Assembly (NCBI GenBank): GCA_001825565.1 | Contig: MHXM01000041.1 | Location: forward strand, 1-23,364 | From: Desulfuromonadaceae bacterium GWC2_58_13 | GTDB taxonomy: Bacteria; Desulfobacterota; Desulfuromonadia; Desulfuromonadales; Trichloromonadaceae | Direction: 5' to 3' | Length of the DNA: 23,364 nt | Shown here: positions 7,764 through 14,934 of the stretch, one piece after another | How the letters are laid out: each line of letters starts with the position of its first letter | How positions within the stretch are numbered: position 1 is the stretch's first letter | Position numbers and translations under genes: made by a program | Notes under the pieces: model-generated | Told to the model about the DNA's origin: nothing | The model's database searches: none | What the model saw: only the letters and a program-made list of their open reading frames with translations

Positions 7764-8780
7764 CTAAAACTGCCGCAGGAAACGGATGTCGTTCTCAAAA
7801 AACAGACGCAGGTCGTTAACGCCATATTTCAGCATGGCGACCCTTTCCAGACCCATACCGAAAGCGAATCCGCTGTAGACTTCAGGATCATAATTAACCG
7901 ACTTAAAAACCTCGGGATCGATCATGCCACTGCCAAGGATTTCGAGCCACCCGGAATTCTTGCATACCCGGCAGCCCTTGCCGCCACAAATTACGCACTG
8001 AATATCCACCTCGGCGCTCGGCTCGGTAAACGGAAAAAAGGAAGGCCTAAATCGCACTCCTACCCCTTTTCCGAAGAACCGGTTGATAAACGTTGTCAGA
8101 ATCCCTTTGAGATCACCAAAGGTTACCTTGTGGTCAACTAGAAAACCTTCAATCTGATGAAACATCGGACTGTGGGTGATATCGGAATCTCGTCGATAAA
8201 CCGTGCCCGGAGCGATCACCCGAACTGGCGGAGCTTGTTTGAGCATGGTGCGAATCTGAACCGGTGAGGTATGGGTGCGCAGCACGATGTCGTCGGAGAC
8301 ATAAAAGGTATCTTGCATATCTCTGGCAGGGTGGTCCTTGGGGATATTCAGGGCCTCGAAATTATAAAAATCCTTTTCAACCTCCGGCCCCTCCGCAACC
8401 CCAAAACCGAGCGCTGAAAAAATTTCTACGATTTCTTCGGTAACCAGAGTGATCGGATGCTTGGAACCGGCAAAACGGCCTCGCCCCGGAAGCGTCACAT
8501 CGAGGGTTTCCTTCGTCAGGCGCCGGACGATTTCAACCTGACGGATATCCGCCAGCCGGGTTTCGATCAACTGCTCAAGCTCTTCCTTGACCTGATTGGC
8601 CAGAGCACCAACAATCGGACGCTCTTCAGGCTGGAGAGCCCCCATGCTTTTCATGATGGAAGTCATCTCGCCTTTTTTGCCGAGATACTGTATCCGAATG
8701 TCCAGGAGGCTCTTTTCGGTTTCAACCTCACACACGGCGCCGCGCGCCACTTCCAGCATCGCTTGCAGTCTTTCCTTCAT
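7764..8780 (-). CDS. pheS: Phenylalanyl-tRNA synthetase alpha subunit
   Basis: Catalytic alpha subunit for charging tRNA-Phe. The 338 residues comprise an N-terminal tRNA-binding coiled coil (about 1-90, with IQYLGKKGEMT) and a class II core. Motif 2 is in APGTVYRRDSDITHSPMFHQ, the phenylalanine pocket in FRPSFFPFTEPSAEVD, and motif 3 in GFAFGMGLERVAMLKYG. A CxxCGGKGCxxC cysteine cluster before the SGWLEILG segment is common in bacterial PheS. The ATG at 8780 is the canonical start, but the upstream sequence has only a weak GGAT-type ribosome site, and the best -10 hexamer (8795-8800) would leave a leader of only about eight bases. rplT and a strong terminator lie upstream, so pheS-pheT probably has its own promoter. 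Confidence 0.97.
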   Translation of the reverse strand: MKERLQAMLEVARGAVCEVETEKSLLDIRIQYLGKKGEMTSIMKSMGALQPEERPIVGALANQVKEELEQLIETRLADIRQVEIVRRLTKETLDVTLPGRGRFAGSKHPITLVTEEIVEIFSALGFGVAEGPEVEKDFYNFEALNIPKDHPARDMQDTFYVSDDIVLRTHTSPVQIRTMLKQAPPVRVIAPGTVYRRDSDITHSPMFHQIEGFLVDHKVTFGDLKGILTTFINRFFGKGVGVRFRPSFFPFTEPSAEVDIQCVICGGKGCRVCKNSGWLEILGSGMIDPEVFKSVNYDPEVYSGFAFGMGLERVAMLKYGVNDLRLFFENDIRFLRQF

Positions 8781-8794
8781 AACCGATCCGATCC

Positions 8795-8800
8795 ATTATA
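8795..8800 (-). promoter_or_regulatory. Possible pheS promoter (-10 hexamer)
   Basis: A consensus TATAAT on the minus strand lies between the rplT terminator and pheS. The upstream -35 is poor (TTCCAG at a 16-base spacing). Transcription would begin near 8788, about eight bases before the ATG. Confidence 0.35.
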
Positions 8801-8852
8801 ATAAAACGATGGAAACCTGGAAGGCCTCCATCGCCAAGAAACTCAAGTGAAA

Positions 8853-8886
8853 AAAAGAGAGATGAAGTTGCCCCCATCTCTCTTTT
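8853..8886 (-). terminator. Rho-independent terminator after rplT
   Basis: A perfect 12-base-pair stem (AAAAGAGAGATG with CATCTCTCTTTT) and a ten-base loop, followed by further T on the minus strand. It ends the thrS-infC-rpmI-rplT unit 11 bases after the rplT stop and separates it from pheS-pheT. Confidence 0.88.
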
Positions 8887-8897
8887 CGGCTTGCATT

Positions 8898-9251
8898 CTA
8901 AAGGTGGGCTTTGGCTCTTTCTACAACAGCACTGAATCCGGTCGGATCCGTCACGGCAAGTTGCGCCAGAACCTTGCGGTCGAGCCCGATCTCGGCCATT
9001 TTCAAGCCGTGAACCAAGCGGCTGTACGATAAACCGTTGTCCCGGGAAGCTGCGTTGATACGAGCAATCCAGAGGGCACGAAAATCCCTTTTCTTGACAC
9101 GACGGTCGCGAAAAGCATAGTTAAGCGCACGGTCGACCGCTTCGGTCGCGCTACGGAACAATTTCCCGCGGGCGCCCCGAAAACCCTTGGCCAGCTTTAG
9201 TACCTTGTTTCTTCTGCGTCTCGCTTTAAATCCCCGTTTTACTCTCGGCAT
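8898..9251 (-). CDS. rplT: 50S ribosomal protein L20
   Basis: Large-subunit protein needed early in 50S assembly and, in several bacteria, the repressor of its own operon. The 117 residues are the normal length, with the basic N-terminal extension MPRVKRGFKARRRRNKVLKLAKGF and the globular segment DFRALWIARINAASR. The ATG at 9251 has AAGGAG about five bases upstream. It follows rpmI by an unusually long, structured gap (9252-9364) that may hold a control site, and is followed by a strong terminator. Order infC-rpmI-rplT is the near-universal one. Confidence 0.97.
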   Translation of the reverse strand: MPRVKRGFKARRRRNKVLKLAKGFRGARGKLFRSATEAVDRALNYAFRDRRVKKRDFRALWIARINAASRDNGLSYSRLVHGLKMAEIGLDRKVLAQLAVTDPTGFSAVVERAKAHL

Positions 9252-9279
9252 GTTTTTCTCCTTGTATGCTTTTTAAATA

Positions 9280-9328
9280 AGCGGCAACGCCGCTGCCGGA
9301 TCTGAAGGGGGAGACAATTTCCCCTCAG
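9280..9328 (-). other. Two predicted hairpins in the rpmI-rplT gap
   Basis: In transcript order, an eight-pair stem (CTGAGGGG with CCCTTCAG, one G-U pair; 9321-9328 with 9302-9309) is followed by a compact six-pair stem AGCGGC-GTT-GCCGCT (9280-9294), ending about 28 bases before the rplT ATG. The second is followed by TTATTT and could be a weak attenuator or part of an L20 binding site. Direct reading of complementarity only. Confidence 0.4.
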
Positions 9329-9364
9329 TTCTCGGACTTAAGCCGAATCTGGTTCACCACACTG

Positions 9365-9562
9365 TTACAGATAGGGAATCAGACAACTGATATTGCCGGC
9401 ATCCGCCTTATGCACCAGAGTCGCCTGACGCAGCTCGCGCTTGCGTTTGGTCGATTTCTTGGTGAGAATGTGGCTGGTGTAAGCCTTGTTGCGACGGATG
9501 TTGCCGGCGCCAGTTTTGCGGAACCGCTTGGCGGCACCACGATTGGTTTTGATTTTGGGCAT
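9365..9562 (-). CDS. rpmI: 50S ribosomal protein L35
   Basis: Small basic ribosomal protein of 65 residues. It starts MPKIKTNRGAAKRFRKTG and contains SHILTKKSTKRKRELRQA, both signature segments of L35. The ATG at 9562 has AAGGAG eight bases upstream. It lies 65 bases after infC and 113 bases before rplT. Normal length and no defects. Confidence 0.97.
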   Translation of the reverse strand: MPKIKTNRGAAKRFRKTGAGNIRRNKAYTSHILTKKSTKRKRELRQATLVHKADAGNISCLIPYL

Positions 9563-9627
9563 GACGCCATCTCCTTTTATATATTGCTGTTCGACCGCCG
9601 TGCAGGTTCGGCCGACACCCTTGCTGC

Positions 9628-10140
9628 CTATTTCTTCGGGGTGATTACCATCGACATGAAGCGTCCCATCATCCTCGGAGTCGTTTCAACTAAGCCGATA
9701 TCCTGGATTTCCTCGGTTACCTTTTCAAGCAACCGCCGTCCGAACTCGGGATGAGTTACTTCTCGGCCACGGAACATGACCGTTACCTTTACCTTATTCC
9801 CCTCTTCGAGAAAACGCCGGGCATGCTTGACCTTGAACTGAAAATCGTGATCCTCGGTCTTGGGACGCATCTTGACTTCTTTAAGTTCGACCCGAGCCGC
9901 CTTTTTTTTGGCCTCGGCTGCCTTCTTGCTCGTTTGATACTTGTATTTGCCGTAATCCATGATCCGGCAAACGGGCGGCGCCGCATTGGGGGAAACTTCT
10001 ACGAGATCGAGACCACGTTCCTGAGCGGCGGCCAAAGCCTCTTCAAGACTCAGTATCCCGAGCTGCCCACCTTCGTCGTCGACAACCCTGACTTCCCTGG
10101 CACGAATGGCCCGGTTAATGTTGGTTTCTGGCTTAGCTAT
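9628..10140 (-). CDS. infC: Translation initiation factor IF-3 (ATA start)
   Basis: Binds the 30S subunit, prevents early subunit joining and proofreads the start codon. The protein has 170 residues: N-domain (about 1-75, with NINRAIRAREVRVVDDEG and PPVCRIMDYGKYKY), a Lys-rich linker helix, and C-domain (about 85-170, with KEVKMRPKTEDHDF and VTVMFRGREVTHPE). The most probable start is ATA at 10140-10138, because a perfect AGGAGG (10148-10153) lies seven bases before it and the product then begins as IF-3 proteins do. An in-frame GTG at 10170 would overlap thrS by 19 bases without a ribosome site. IF-3 genes with rare starts (AUU in E. coli) are repressed by IF-3 itself, so the same control is expected here. 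Confidence 0.95.
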   Translation of the reverse strand: MAKPETNINRAIRAREVRVVDDEGGQLGILSLEEALAAAQERGLDLVEVSPNAAPPVCRIMDYGKYKYQTSKKAAEAKKKAARVELKEVKMRPKTEDHDFQFKVKHARRFLEEGNKVKVTVMFRGREVTHPEFGRRLLEKVTEEIQDIGLVETTPRMMGRFMSMVITPKK

Positions 10141-10147
10141 GGTGCCA

Positions 10148-10153
10148 CCTCCT
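10148..10153 (-). promoter_or_regulatory. Perfect Shine-Dalgarno for infC, overlapping the thrS stop
   Basis: AGGAGG on the minus strand, seven bases before the ATA at 10140. It shares bases with the TAG stop of thrS (10154-10152), so termination of thrS places ribosomes at the infC start. Confidence 0.85.
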
Positions 10154-12071
10154 AATGGTATAGACTGCACTCATCCTGAATAAACCGGACAAACTGTTCC
10201 GGAGTCATCGGATCCAGGGTCTTGCCGGTTCGGTCCCGAGGGGCCACCAGGCCACCCTCCACTTCCCGATCGCCAACGACAAGCATATACGGTATTTTTT
10301 CCATCTGAGCCTCTCTGATCTTGAAGCCCAGCTTTTCGTTGCGCAAATCCTTTTTAACCCTGACGCCACCGGCAAGGAGTTTTTCATACACCTGTCCGAC
10401 GTATTCCGCCTGATTGTCGGTGACGTTAATGATGACCGCTTGAACCGGAGATATCCAGAGAGGGAAGTTTCCGGCAAAGTGTTCGATGAGAACACCGACA
10501 AACCGTTCAATGGCACCCAGAATGACCCGGTGCAGCATAACCGGTCGATGCTTCTCGCCGTCACTCCCGACGTAGGTGAGATCAAAGCGTTCAGGCAGGG
10601 TAAAATCGCACTGGATTGTAGCACATTGCCATTTTCTGTCAAGGGCATCCTTGAGCTTGATGTCGATCTTCGGCCCGTAGAATGCGCCGTCTCCCTCATT
10701 GATTTCAAACGGCAGACCGGAATCCTCAAGGGCCGCCATCAAAGCCTTGGTCGCTCGCTCCCAATCGGCGTCGCTGCCGATCGATTTTTCCGGACGGGTC
10801 GAGATTTCCATCTCGTACTCAAAACCAAAGATTCCCATGACGTCCCGCACAAACCCGAGGACCCCCTTGATCTCGGCGTCGAGCTGTTCCGGGGAACAGA
10901 GGATGTGGGCATCGTCCTGGGTGAAGCCACGTACCCGAAGAAGACCATGGAGCACACCGGATTTTTCGTGGCGATGCACCGTGCCAAGTTCAAAGAAACG
11001 TAGCGGCAGATCGCGATAGGAGCGCATTTTGGATTTATAGATCAGCATGTGGGCCAGGCAGTTCATCGGTTTAATGCCGTAGCTCTGCTCATCGATCTCG
11101 GTGAAATACATATTCTCCCGGTAATTTTCATAGTGCCCGGAAGTTTTCCAGAGTTCGGTCCGCAAAATCTGAGGGCCCATAACGATATCGTAACCACGCT
11201 TGAGATGCTCGCGACGTTCGAAATCTTCGAGCAGAGTCCGCAACAAGGCTCCCTTGGGATGCCAAATGACCAAACCGGCGCCGGCTTCTTCACTGAAGGA
11301 AAAAAGATCCAGTTCGCGGCCAAGCTTGCGGTGATCGCGCTTGCGAGCTTCCTCTAGTTTGGCCAGGTAGGCCTTAAGTTCTTTCTTGTCGGGAAATGCC
11401 GTGGCATAGATTCGCTGCAACATGGCATTTTTTTCACTGCCCCGCCAATAAGCTCCAGCAACACCGGTAAGCTTAAATGCCTTGATCAGCTTGGTCGTCG
11501 GCAGGTGCGGCCCGCGACAAAGGTCGACAAAATCCCCCTGGCGGTACAGTGAAATCGTCTCGTTCGGCGGCAGATCTTCAATCAACTGAACCTTGTAGAG
11601 TTCTCCCATCTCGCGAAAAAGAGCAATGGCATCCTCTCGGCTCATTTCTTGGCGGACGATGGGCAAATCGGCCGTAGCCAGTTCCTCCATCTTCTTTTCG
11701 ATGACATCGAACATTTCGGGCGAGAACGTTTGCTTCGTACTGTAAAAATCGTAGTAAAAACCGTTTTCGATCGACGGACCGATGGTTACCTGGACATCAT
11801 CGCCATACAGGGATTTAACGGCGTGCGCCATCAGGTGCGCCGTGGAATGGCGATAAAGGTCGAGCCCTGCCGGGGAATTCAGGGTGATCAGTTCGATATG
11901 GCAATCTTCAACAATAGGGGTGGACAGATCGACCTTGCGACCATTCAGGCAGGCCGCAACGGACTGGCGAGCCAAACCTTCACTGATTGATCTGGCGACA
12001 TCCCAAGGGGTACTCCCCAGCTCAAATTCTTTAACTGAACCATCCGGCAGCGTTACACGAACCTGGCTCAT
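10152..12071 (-). CDS. thrS: Threonyl-tRNA synthetase
   Basis: Charges tRNA-Thr and edits mischarged serine. From the ATG at 12071 it has 639 residues. In order: TGS domain (about 1-65), N2 editing domain with HSTAH (75-79) and DLCRGPH (183-189), class II core with zinc ligands Cys338, His389 and His514, then the anticodon-binding domain (about 540-639). All key residues are present. GGAG lies six bases before this ATG; another ATG at 12074 and a GTG at 12083 are in frame but worse placed. A hairpin ends only about 20 bases upstream, leaving no room for a promoter, so thrS must be transcribed through the tRNA-Val gene. Its stop overlaps the infC ribosome site. Confidence 0.97.
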   Translation of the reverse strand: MSQVRVTLPDGSVKEFELGSTPWDVARSISEGLARQSVAACLNGRKVDLSTPIVEDCHIELITLNSPAGLDLYRHSTAHLMAHAVKSLYGDDVQVTIGPSIENGFYYDFYSTKQTFSPEMFDVIEKKMEELATADLPIVRQEMSREDAIALFREMGELYKVQLIEDLPPNETISLYRQGDFVDLCRGPHLPTTKLIKAFKLTGVAGAYWRGSEKNAMLQRIYATAFPDKKELKAYLAKLEEARKRDHRKLGRELDLFSFSEEAGAGLVIWHPKGALLRTLLEDFERREHLKRGYDIVMGPQILRTELWKTSGHYENYRENMYFTEIDEQSYGIKPMNCLAHMLIYKSKMRSYRDLPLRFFELGTVHRHEKSGVLHGLLRVRGFTQDDAHILCSPEQLDAEIKGVLGFVRDVMGIFGFEYEMEISTRPEKSIGSDADWERATKALMAALEDSGLPFEINEGDGAFYGPKIDIKLKDALDRKWQCATIQCDFTLPERFDLTYVGSDGEKHRPVMLHRVILGAIERFVGVLIEHFAGNFPLWISPVQAVIINVTDNQAEYVGQVYEKLLAGGVRVKKDLRNEKLGFKIREAQMEKIPYMLVVGDREVEGGLVAPRDRTGKTLDPMTPEQFVRFIQDECSLYH

Positions 12072-12092
12072 CATGGTCTCCACGAATGAAAA

Positions 12093-12112
12093 GAGGCATC
12101 CAGAGATGCCTC
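12093..12112 (-). terminator. Hairpin between tRNA-Val and thrS (terminator or attenuator)
   Basis: On the minus strand GAGGCATC-tctg-GATGCCTC forms a perfect eight-pair stem with a four-base loop, followed by TTTT. It lies 27 bases after the tRNA 3' end and 21 bases before the thrS ATG. It may release part of the transcripts after the tRNA, with the rest continuing into thrS. Confidence 0.7.
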
Positions 12113-12139
12113 AATCAGTATAATCGGTTGTCGGTAATT

Positions 12140-12214
<75 letters not shown>

Positions 12215-12234
12215 ACAACCGTAAACGCAGTATG

Positions 12235-12262
12235 TTTATCAAAAGAGCCCGAACAATGTCAA
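12235..12262 (-). promoter_or_regulatory. Promoter for tRNA-Val and probably thrS-infC-rpmI-rplT
   Basis: Minus strand TTGACA (12262-12257, consensus), a 16-base spacer, then GATAAA (12240-12235). Initiation would be near 12228, about 14 bases before the tRNA 5' end. It lies 15 bases after the methyltransferase stop. Confidence 0.6.
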
Positions 12263-12276
12263 GCACTTTTCCGTTA

Positions 12277-12807
12277 TCATCCTATATTTTTCATCATTAT
12301 CTTGTTTTCAAAATCGAGCAACCACCGCTTGGTCTTAATCCCCTCCCCTCCGGAATATCCGCTCAGACGTCCCCCGCTGCCGATGATCCGGTGACAAGGA
12401 AGAATGAGCGGTAGCCGGTTGGCCGCCATGACCTGTCCCGTGGCCCGGGCCCGACCGGGGTAACCGGCCCTCCCGGCCAGATCTCCATAGGTCAGGGTCT
12501 CTCCGAATGGCAGCAAGGCCAATTGATGCAAGATGGACAGGGCGAAATCCGACCGGCCCGACCAATCAAGGCGCAAATCGAAACCTCTGCGTTCCCCTCG
12601 AAAGTACTCGCCCAATTGCAGACAGGCTCTCGCCGCCATGCCGTCATCGACCAACACCGACGACGGAAATTTTCGGACGATTGCATGTAAAAGGTGATCC
12701 TGATTCAGGCCAATCCAGACATCGGCAACCGCGTCGTTAAAGGCAGCCACGCCAACCGGACCTATCGGGGTCGACAACAGACAATACTCATAACCGGCAG
12801 ACTTCAT
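12277..12807 (-). CDS. Methylated-DNA-[protein]-cysteine S-methyltransferase (MGMT/Ogt family)
   Basis: Repairs O6-alkylguanine by one-time transfer of the alkyl group to its own cysteine. From the ATG at 12807 it has 176 residues. The C-terminal DNA-binding domain (about 88-168) has FGETLTYGDLAGRAGYPGRARA and the active site LPCHRII with Cys138, followed by GRLSGYSGGEGIKTKRWLL. The N-terminal domain (about 1-85) is the usual ribonuclease-like fold and is divergent. The start forms an ATGA overlap with the murJ stop, so the genes are translationally coupled. The frame is open further upstream inside murJ, but those codons are murJ shadow. Ogt and the C-terminal part of Ada cannot be told apart here; there is no Ada N-domain. 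Confidence 0.93.
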   Translation of the reverse strand: MKSAGYEYCLLSTPIGPVGVAAFNDAVADVWIGLNQDHLLHAIVRKFPSSVLVDDGMAARACLQLGEYFRGERRGFDLRLDWSGRSDFALSILHQLALLPFGETLTYGDLAGRAGYPGRARATGQVMAANRLPLILPCHRIIGSGGRLSGYSGGEGIKTKRWLLDFENKIMMKNIG

Positions 12808-14372
12808 CGGCGCAGAACTTTCTTTTTCAACAGATCTGCAACCCGATCGGCTTGAGGAACCTTGAAGAGATAGCAGCAGACACTGAAAGTCATCAGTCCG
12901 ATCAGGATCGCCGATAATAATACCGCCGCCTTGAACCATCCTTGGCCAATGGCCTGCCAGTGCCCGAAACGCAGAAGGTACCAGACAACCGTCCCCATAA
13001 TGGCAGAGGCTGGAATGATTTTCGCCAACGCCGAGGCCACGGACCCGAGGCCGAGTCGGCCCATTTTTCTATGCAGAGCCCAGATCAACACCAAGCTGTT
13101 GAAAACAGAAGAGATAGTCAGGGCCAGGGCCAAGCCGGTATGCCCGAAAGAACGCATCAGAACCAGGCCCAGCAACACGTTGACCAGAAGAGTCCAGAAT
13201 GAAATCCATACGGGAGTGCGCGTGTCTTTTCGTGCGTAAAAAGCCGGCACCACCACCCGACTGACGCCAACAAAGAACAATCCGGGCGCGTAGGCGGCTA
13301 AAGCCAAGGCGGTTTGGTGAACGTCATCGAAGGAGAACGCTCCCTTCATGAAAAAAAGGCTGAAGATGGGTTCGGCACACAGAACCAGTCCAACAGAAGC
13401 GGGGATGGTGACCAGGGCAATCAGAATCAGCGCGTAATGCAGCGATTCGCGAAAACCACTGTCGTCCCCAAGGGCGACCTGCCGGCTCATGGACGGAAGT
13501 ACCGCTTGGGCAAGGGAAACCACGAAAATCCCTTGGGGGAATTCGAACAGGCGTTGGCCGTAATAAAGATAAGAAACACTACCCTCCGACAAAAAAGAAG
13601 CCAGCAGGCGGCTAACCACCATATTGATCTGATAAATTGCAACCCCGGCAATGCCGGGCAACATCAGCCATGCGATCCTTTTAACTTTGGGATGGGAAAA
13701 ATATAGATTCGGTTGGAGTCGAAAACCCTGTCGATGGAGCACCGGAATCTGAATAATCAACTGCAAAACTCCACCGAGCAAGACCCCAACCGCCAGAGCC
13801 GTTATGCCGACATCAAACCAGGAGCGCAAAAACAGAGCACAAAAAATCATGCTCAGGTTGAGCAACAGCGGGGAAACCGCGGGGACGAAATAATGTCCCA
13901 TGACATTGAGCACCCCAGTCAGCAAAGCCAGCAGGCTGATGAAAAAAATATAGGGGAACATGATTCGGTTAAGGAGATCGGTCAGAGCCAATTTACCCTC
14001 CACCGTGCCGAAACCAAACCCGATCCCCTTGACAACCAGGGGCGACCCCCAGATCCCCAACAACACCACGAAAAACATGACCAGAACCAAAAGTGTCAGG
14101 CAGATATTTGCCACGATTTGCGCCTCTTTCCGCCCTTGCTGGTGATAGACGTCGGAGTACGTCGGCACAAAAGCGGCGGTAAGCGATCCCTCGGCAAAAA
14201 ACCTCCGCAGCAGGTTCGGAATGGTGAATGCCATGAAAAACGCATCGGTGCCAAACCCCGCCCCGAACAGGGACGCAACGACGATATCCCGAACCAACCC
14301 GGCAATCCGACTCAGTGTGGTGGCAATTCCAAGTATCCCGGTTGCCCTGGTTATATTTGTTTTCTCCGACAT
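12804..14372 (-). CDS. murJ: Lipid II flippase MurJ (MviN)
   Basis: Moves lipid-linked peptidoglycan precursor across the inner membrane. The 522 residues form about fourteen hydrophobic segments. N-terminal TRATGILGIATTLSRIAGLVRDIVVASLFG and GTDAFFMAFTIPNLLRRFFAEGSLTAAFVP are the signature regions of MurJ. A positively charged C-terminus (KKKVLRR) follows the last membrane segment. The ATG at 14372 begins the conserved N-terminus but has no clear ribosome site. It is transcribed away from rpsT, from the AT-rich region 14373-14626, and overlaps the downstream methyltransferase by four bases. Confidence 0.95.
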   Translation of the reverse strand: MSEKTNITRATGILGIATTLSRIAGLVRDIVVASLFGAGFGTDAFFMAFTIPNLLRRFFAEGSLTAAFVPTYSDVYHQQGRKEAQIVANICLTLLVLVMFFVVLLGIWGSPLVVKGIGFGFGTVEGKLALTDLLNRIMFPYIFFISLLALLTGVLNVMGHYFVPAVSPLLLNLSMIFCALFLRSWFDVGITALAVGVLLGGVLQLIIQIPVLHRQGFRLQPNLYFSHPKVKRIAWLMLPGIAGVAIYQINMVVSRLLASFLSEGSVSYLYYGQRLFEFPQGIFVVSLAQAVLPSMSRQVALGDDSGFRESLHYALILIALVTIPASVGLVLCAEPIFSLFFMKGAFSFDDVHQTALALAAYAPGLFFVGVSRVVVPAFYARKDTRTPVWISFWTLLVNVLLGLVLMRSFGHTGLALALTISSVFNSLVLIWALHRKMGRLGLGSVASALAKIIPASAIMGTVVWYLLRFGHWQAIGQGWFKAAVLLSAILIGLMTFSVCCYLFKVPQADRVADLLKKKVLRR

Positions 14373-14472
14373 ATTGGCATTAACCCATTACCACATATCG
14401 TCCGGCCACATGACACCAGACATATTAATCATTCCACCGAGGAAGGGCGCGTAACTATCCGTAAAGTGTATT

Positions 14473-14500
14473 ATTTTATATTAATTCAGCCATTGTTGAA
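14473..14500 (-). promoter_or_regulatory. Possible murJ promoter
   Basis: Minus strand TTCAAC (14500-14495), a 16-base spacer and TAAAAT (14478-14473) within an AT-rich run. It would give a leader of about 95 bases before murJ. Weak match; TATAAA two bases upstream is an alternative -10. Confidence 0.3.
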
Positions 14501-14526
14501 CTTAAGATGCTGATGTTAAACAACAA
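14493..14526. repeat. Interrupted inverted repeat between murJ and rpsT
   Basis: TTGTTGAAC (14493-14501) is complementary to GTT and CAACAA in 14515-14526, interrupted by AAA. It overlaps the possible murJ -35 and lies about 30 bases upstream of the rpsT -35, so it could bind a regulator. The rest of the 254-base murJ-rpsT gap is AT-rich and shows no gene. Confidence 0.4.
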
Positions 14527-14553
14527 TTTTTCTATAATTGGAAAATTTTTAAC

Positions 14554-14582
14554 TTGACGGCAGATTTTTCCAATGATATAAA
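14554..14582 (+). promoter_or_regulatory. Strong sigma-70 promoter for rpsT
   Basis: TTGACG (14554-14559), a 17-base spacer and TATAAA (14577-14582). A run rich in A and T (14526-14553) sits just upstream and resembles an UP element. Predicted start near 14589, giving a 38-base leader. Confidence 0.8.
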
Positions 14583-14626
14583 ACGGCCATCAATTTTGAA
14601 AATCAATACGACTGGAGGATAAGACT

Positions 14627-14887
14627 TTGGCAAATCACAAATCAGCGGTGAAACGAAACAAGCAAAGCGCGGCCCGCGGCGCTCGCAACACCCACATCCG
14701 TTCAACCATGCGTACCTTCGTAAAACAGGTTCGCGAGGCGGTTGCCGCTGGCGACAGCGAAGCAGCCAAAGCCGCCATGGAACGGGCGGTGCCTTACATT
14801 GACAAGGCGGCCAGCAAAGGAGTCATCCATAAAGCCTCCGCCAGCCGCAAAATATCCCGCCTTTCCAAACTGCTGAACGGCCTGTAA
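14627..14887 (+). CDS. rpsT: 30S ribosomal protein S20 (TTG start)
   Basis: Small-subunit protein that binds 16S rRNA. The 86 residues start MANHKSAVKRNKQS and end in a Lys/Arg-rich helix KASASRKISRLSKLLNGL, both diagnostic of S20. The start is TTG at 14627, with GGAGG (14614-14618) eight bases upstream; the first ATG is too far in to be the start. E. coli rpsT also uses UUG, where it is part of autoregulation by S20. This is the only plus-strand gene I accept; it has its own promoter and a terminator 19 bases after the stop. Confidence 0.97.
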   Translation: MANHKSAVKRNKQSAARGARNTHIRSTMRTFVKQVREAVAAGDSEAAKAAMERAVPYIDKAASKGVIHKASASRKISRLSKLLNGL

Positions 14888-14906
14888 AAAGATTGAACCC
14901 AGCGTT

Positions 14907-14934
14907 AAAAAGGAGGCCGATTGGCCTCCTTTTT
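14907..14934. terminator. Bidirectional terminator shared by rpsT and holA
   Basis: AAAAAGGAGGCC (14907-14918) and GGCCTCCTTTTT (14923-14934) form a 12-pair stem with a four-base loop; T runs follow in both directions. rpsT stops at 14887 and the holA stop codon overlaps the outer end of the stem (14936-14934), so one hairpin ends both convergent genes. Confidence 0.9.

Noticed and set aside
7455..8141. Open frame on the plus strand opposite pheT and pheS
   Set aside because: Spans two certain genes in antisense and shows no domain; treated as chance.
10138..10170. GTG at 10170 as the infC start
   Set aside because: Overlaps thrS by 19 bases, has no ribosome site, and adds ten residues foreign to IF-3; the ATA with AGGAGG is better.
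14388..14432. Possible 14-residue leader peptide with two Trp codons before murJ
   Set aside because: The would-be ribosome site is too close to the ATG and no attenuator hairpin follows; too short to support.
13713..14513. Long open frame on the plus strand opposite murJ
   Set aside because: Composition is rich in Gln, Asn, His and Arg with no motif, as expected for the reverse of a hydrophobic membrane-protein gene. No ribosome site or promoter supports it.
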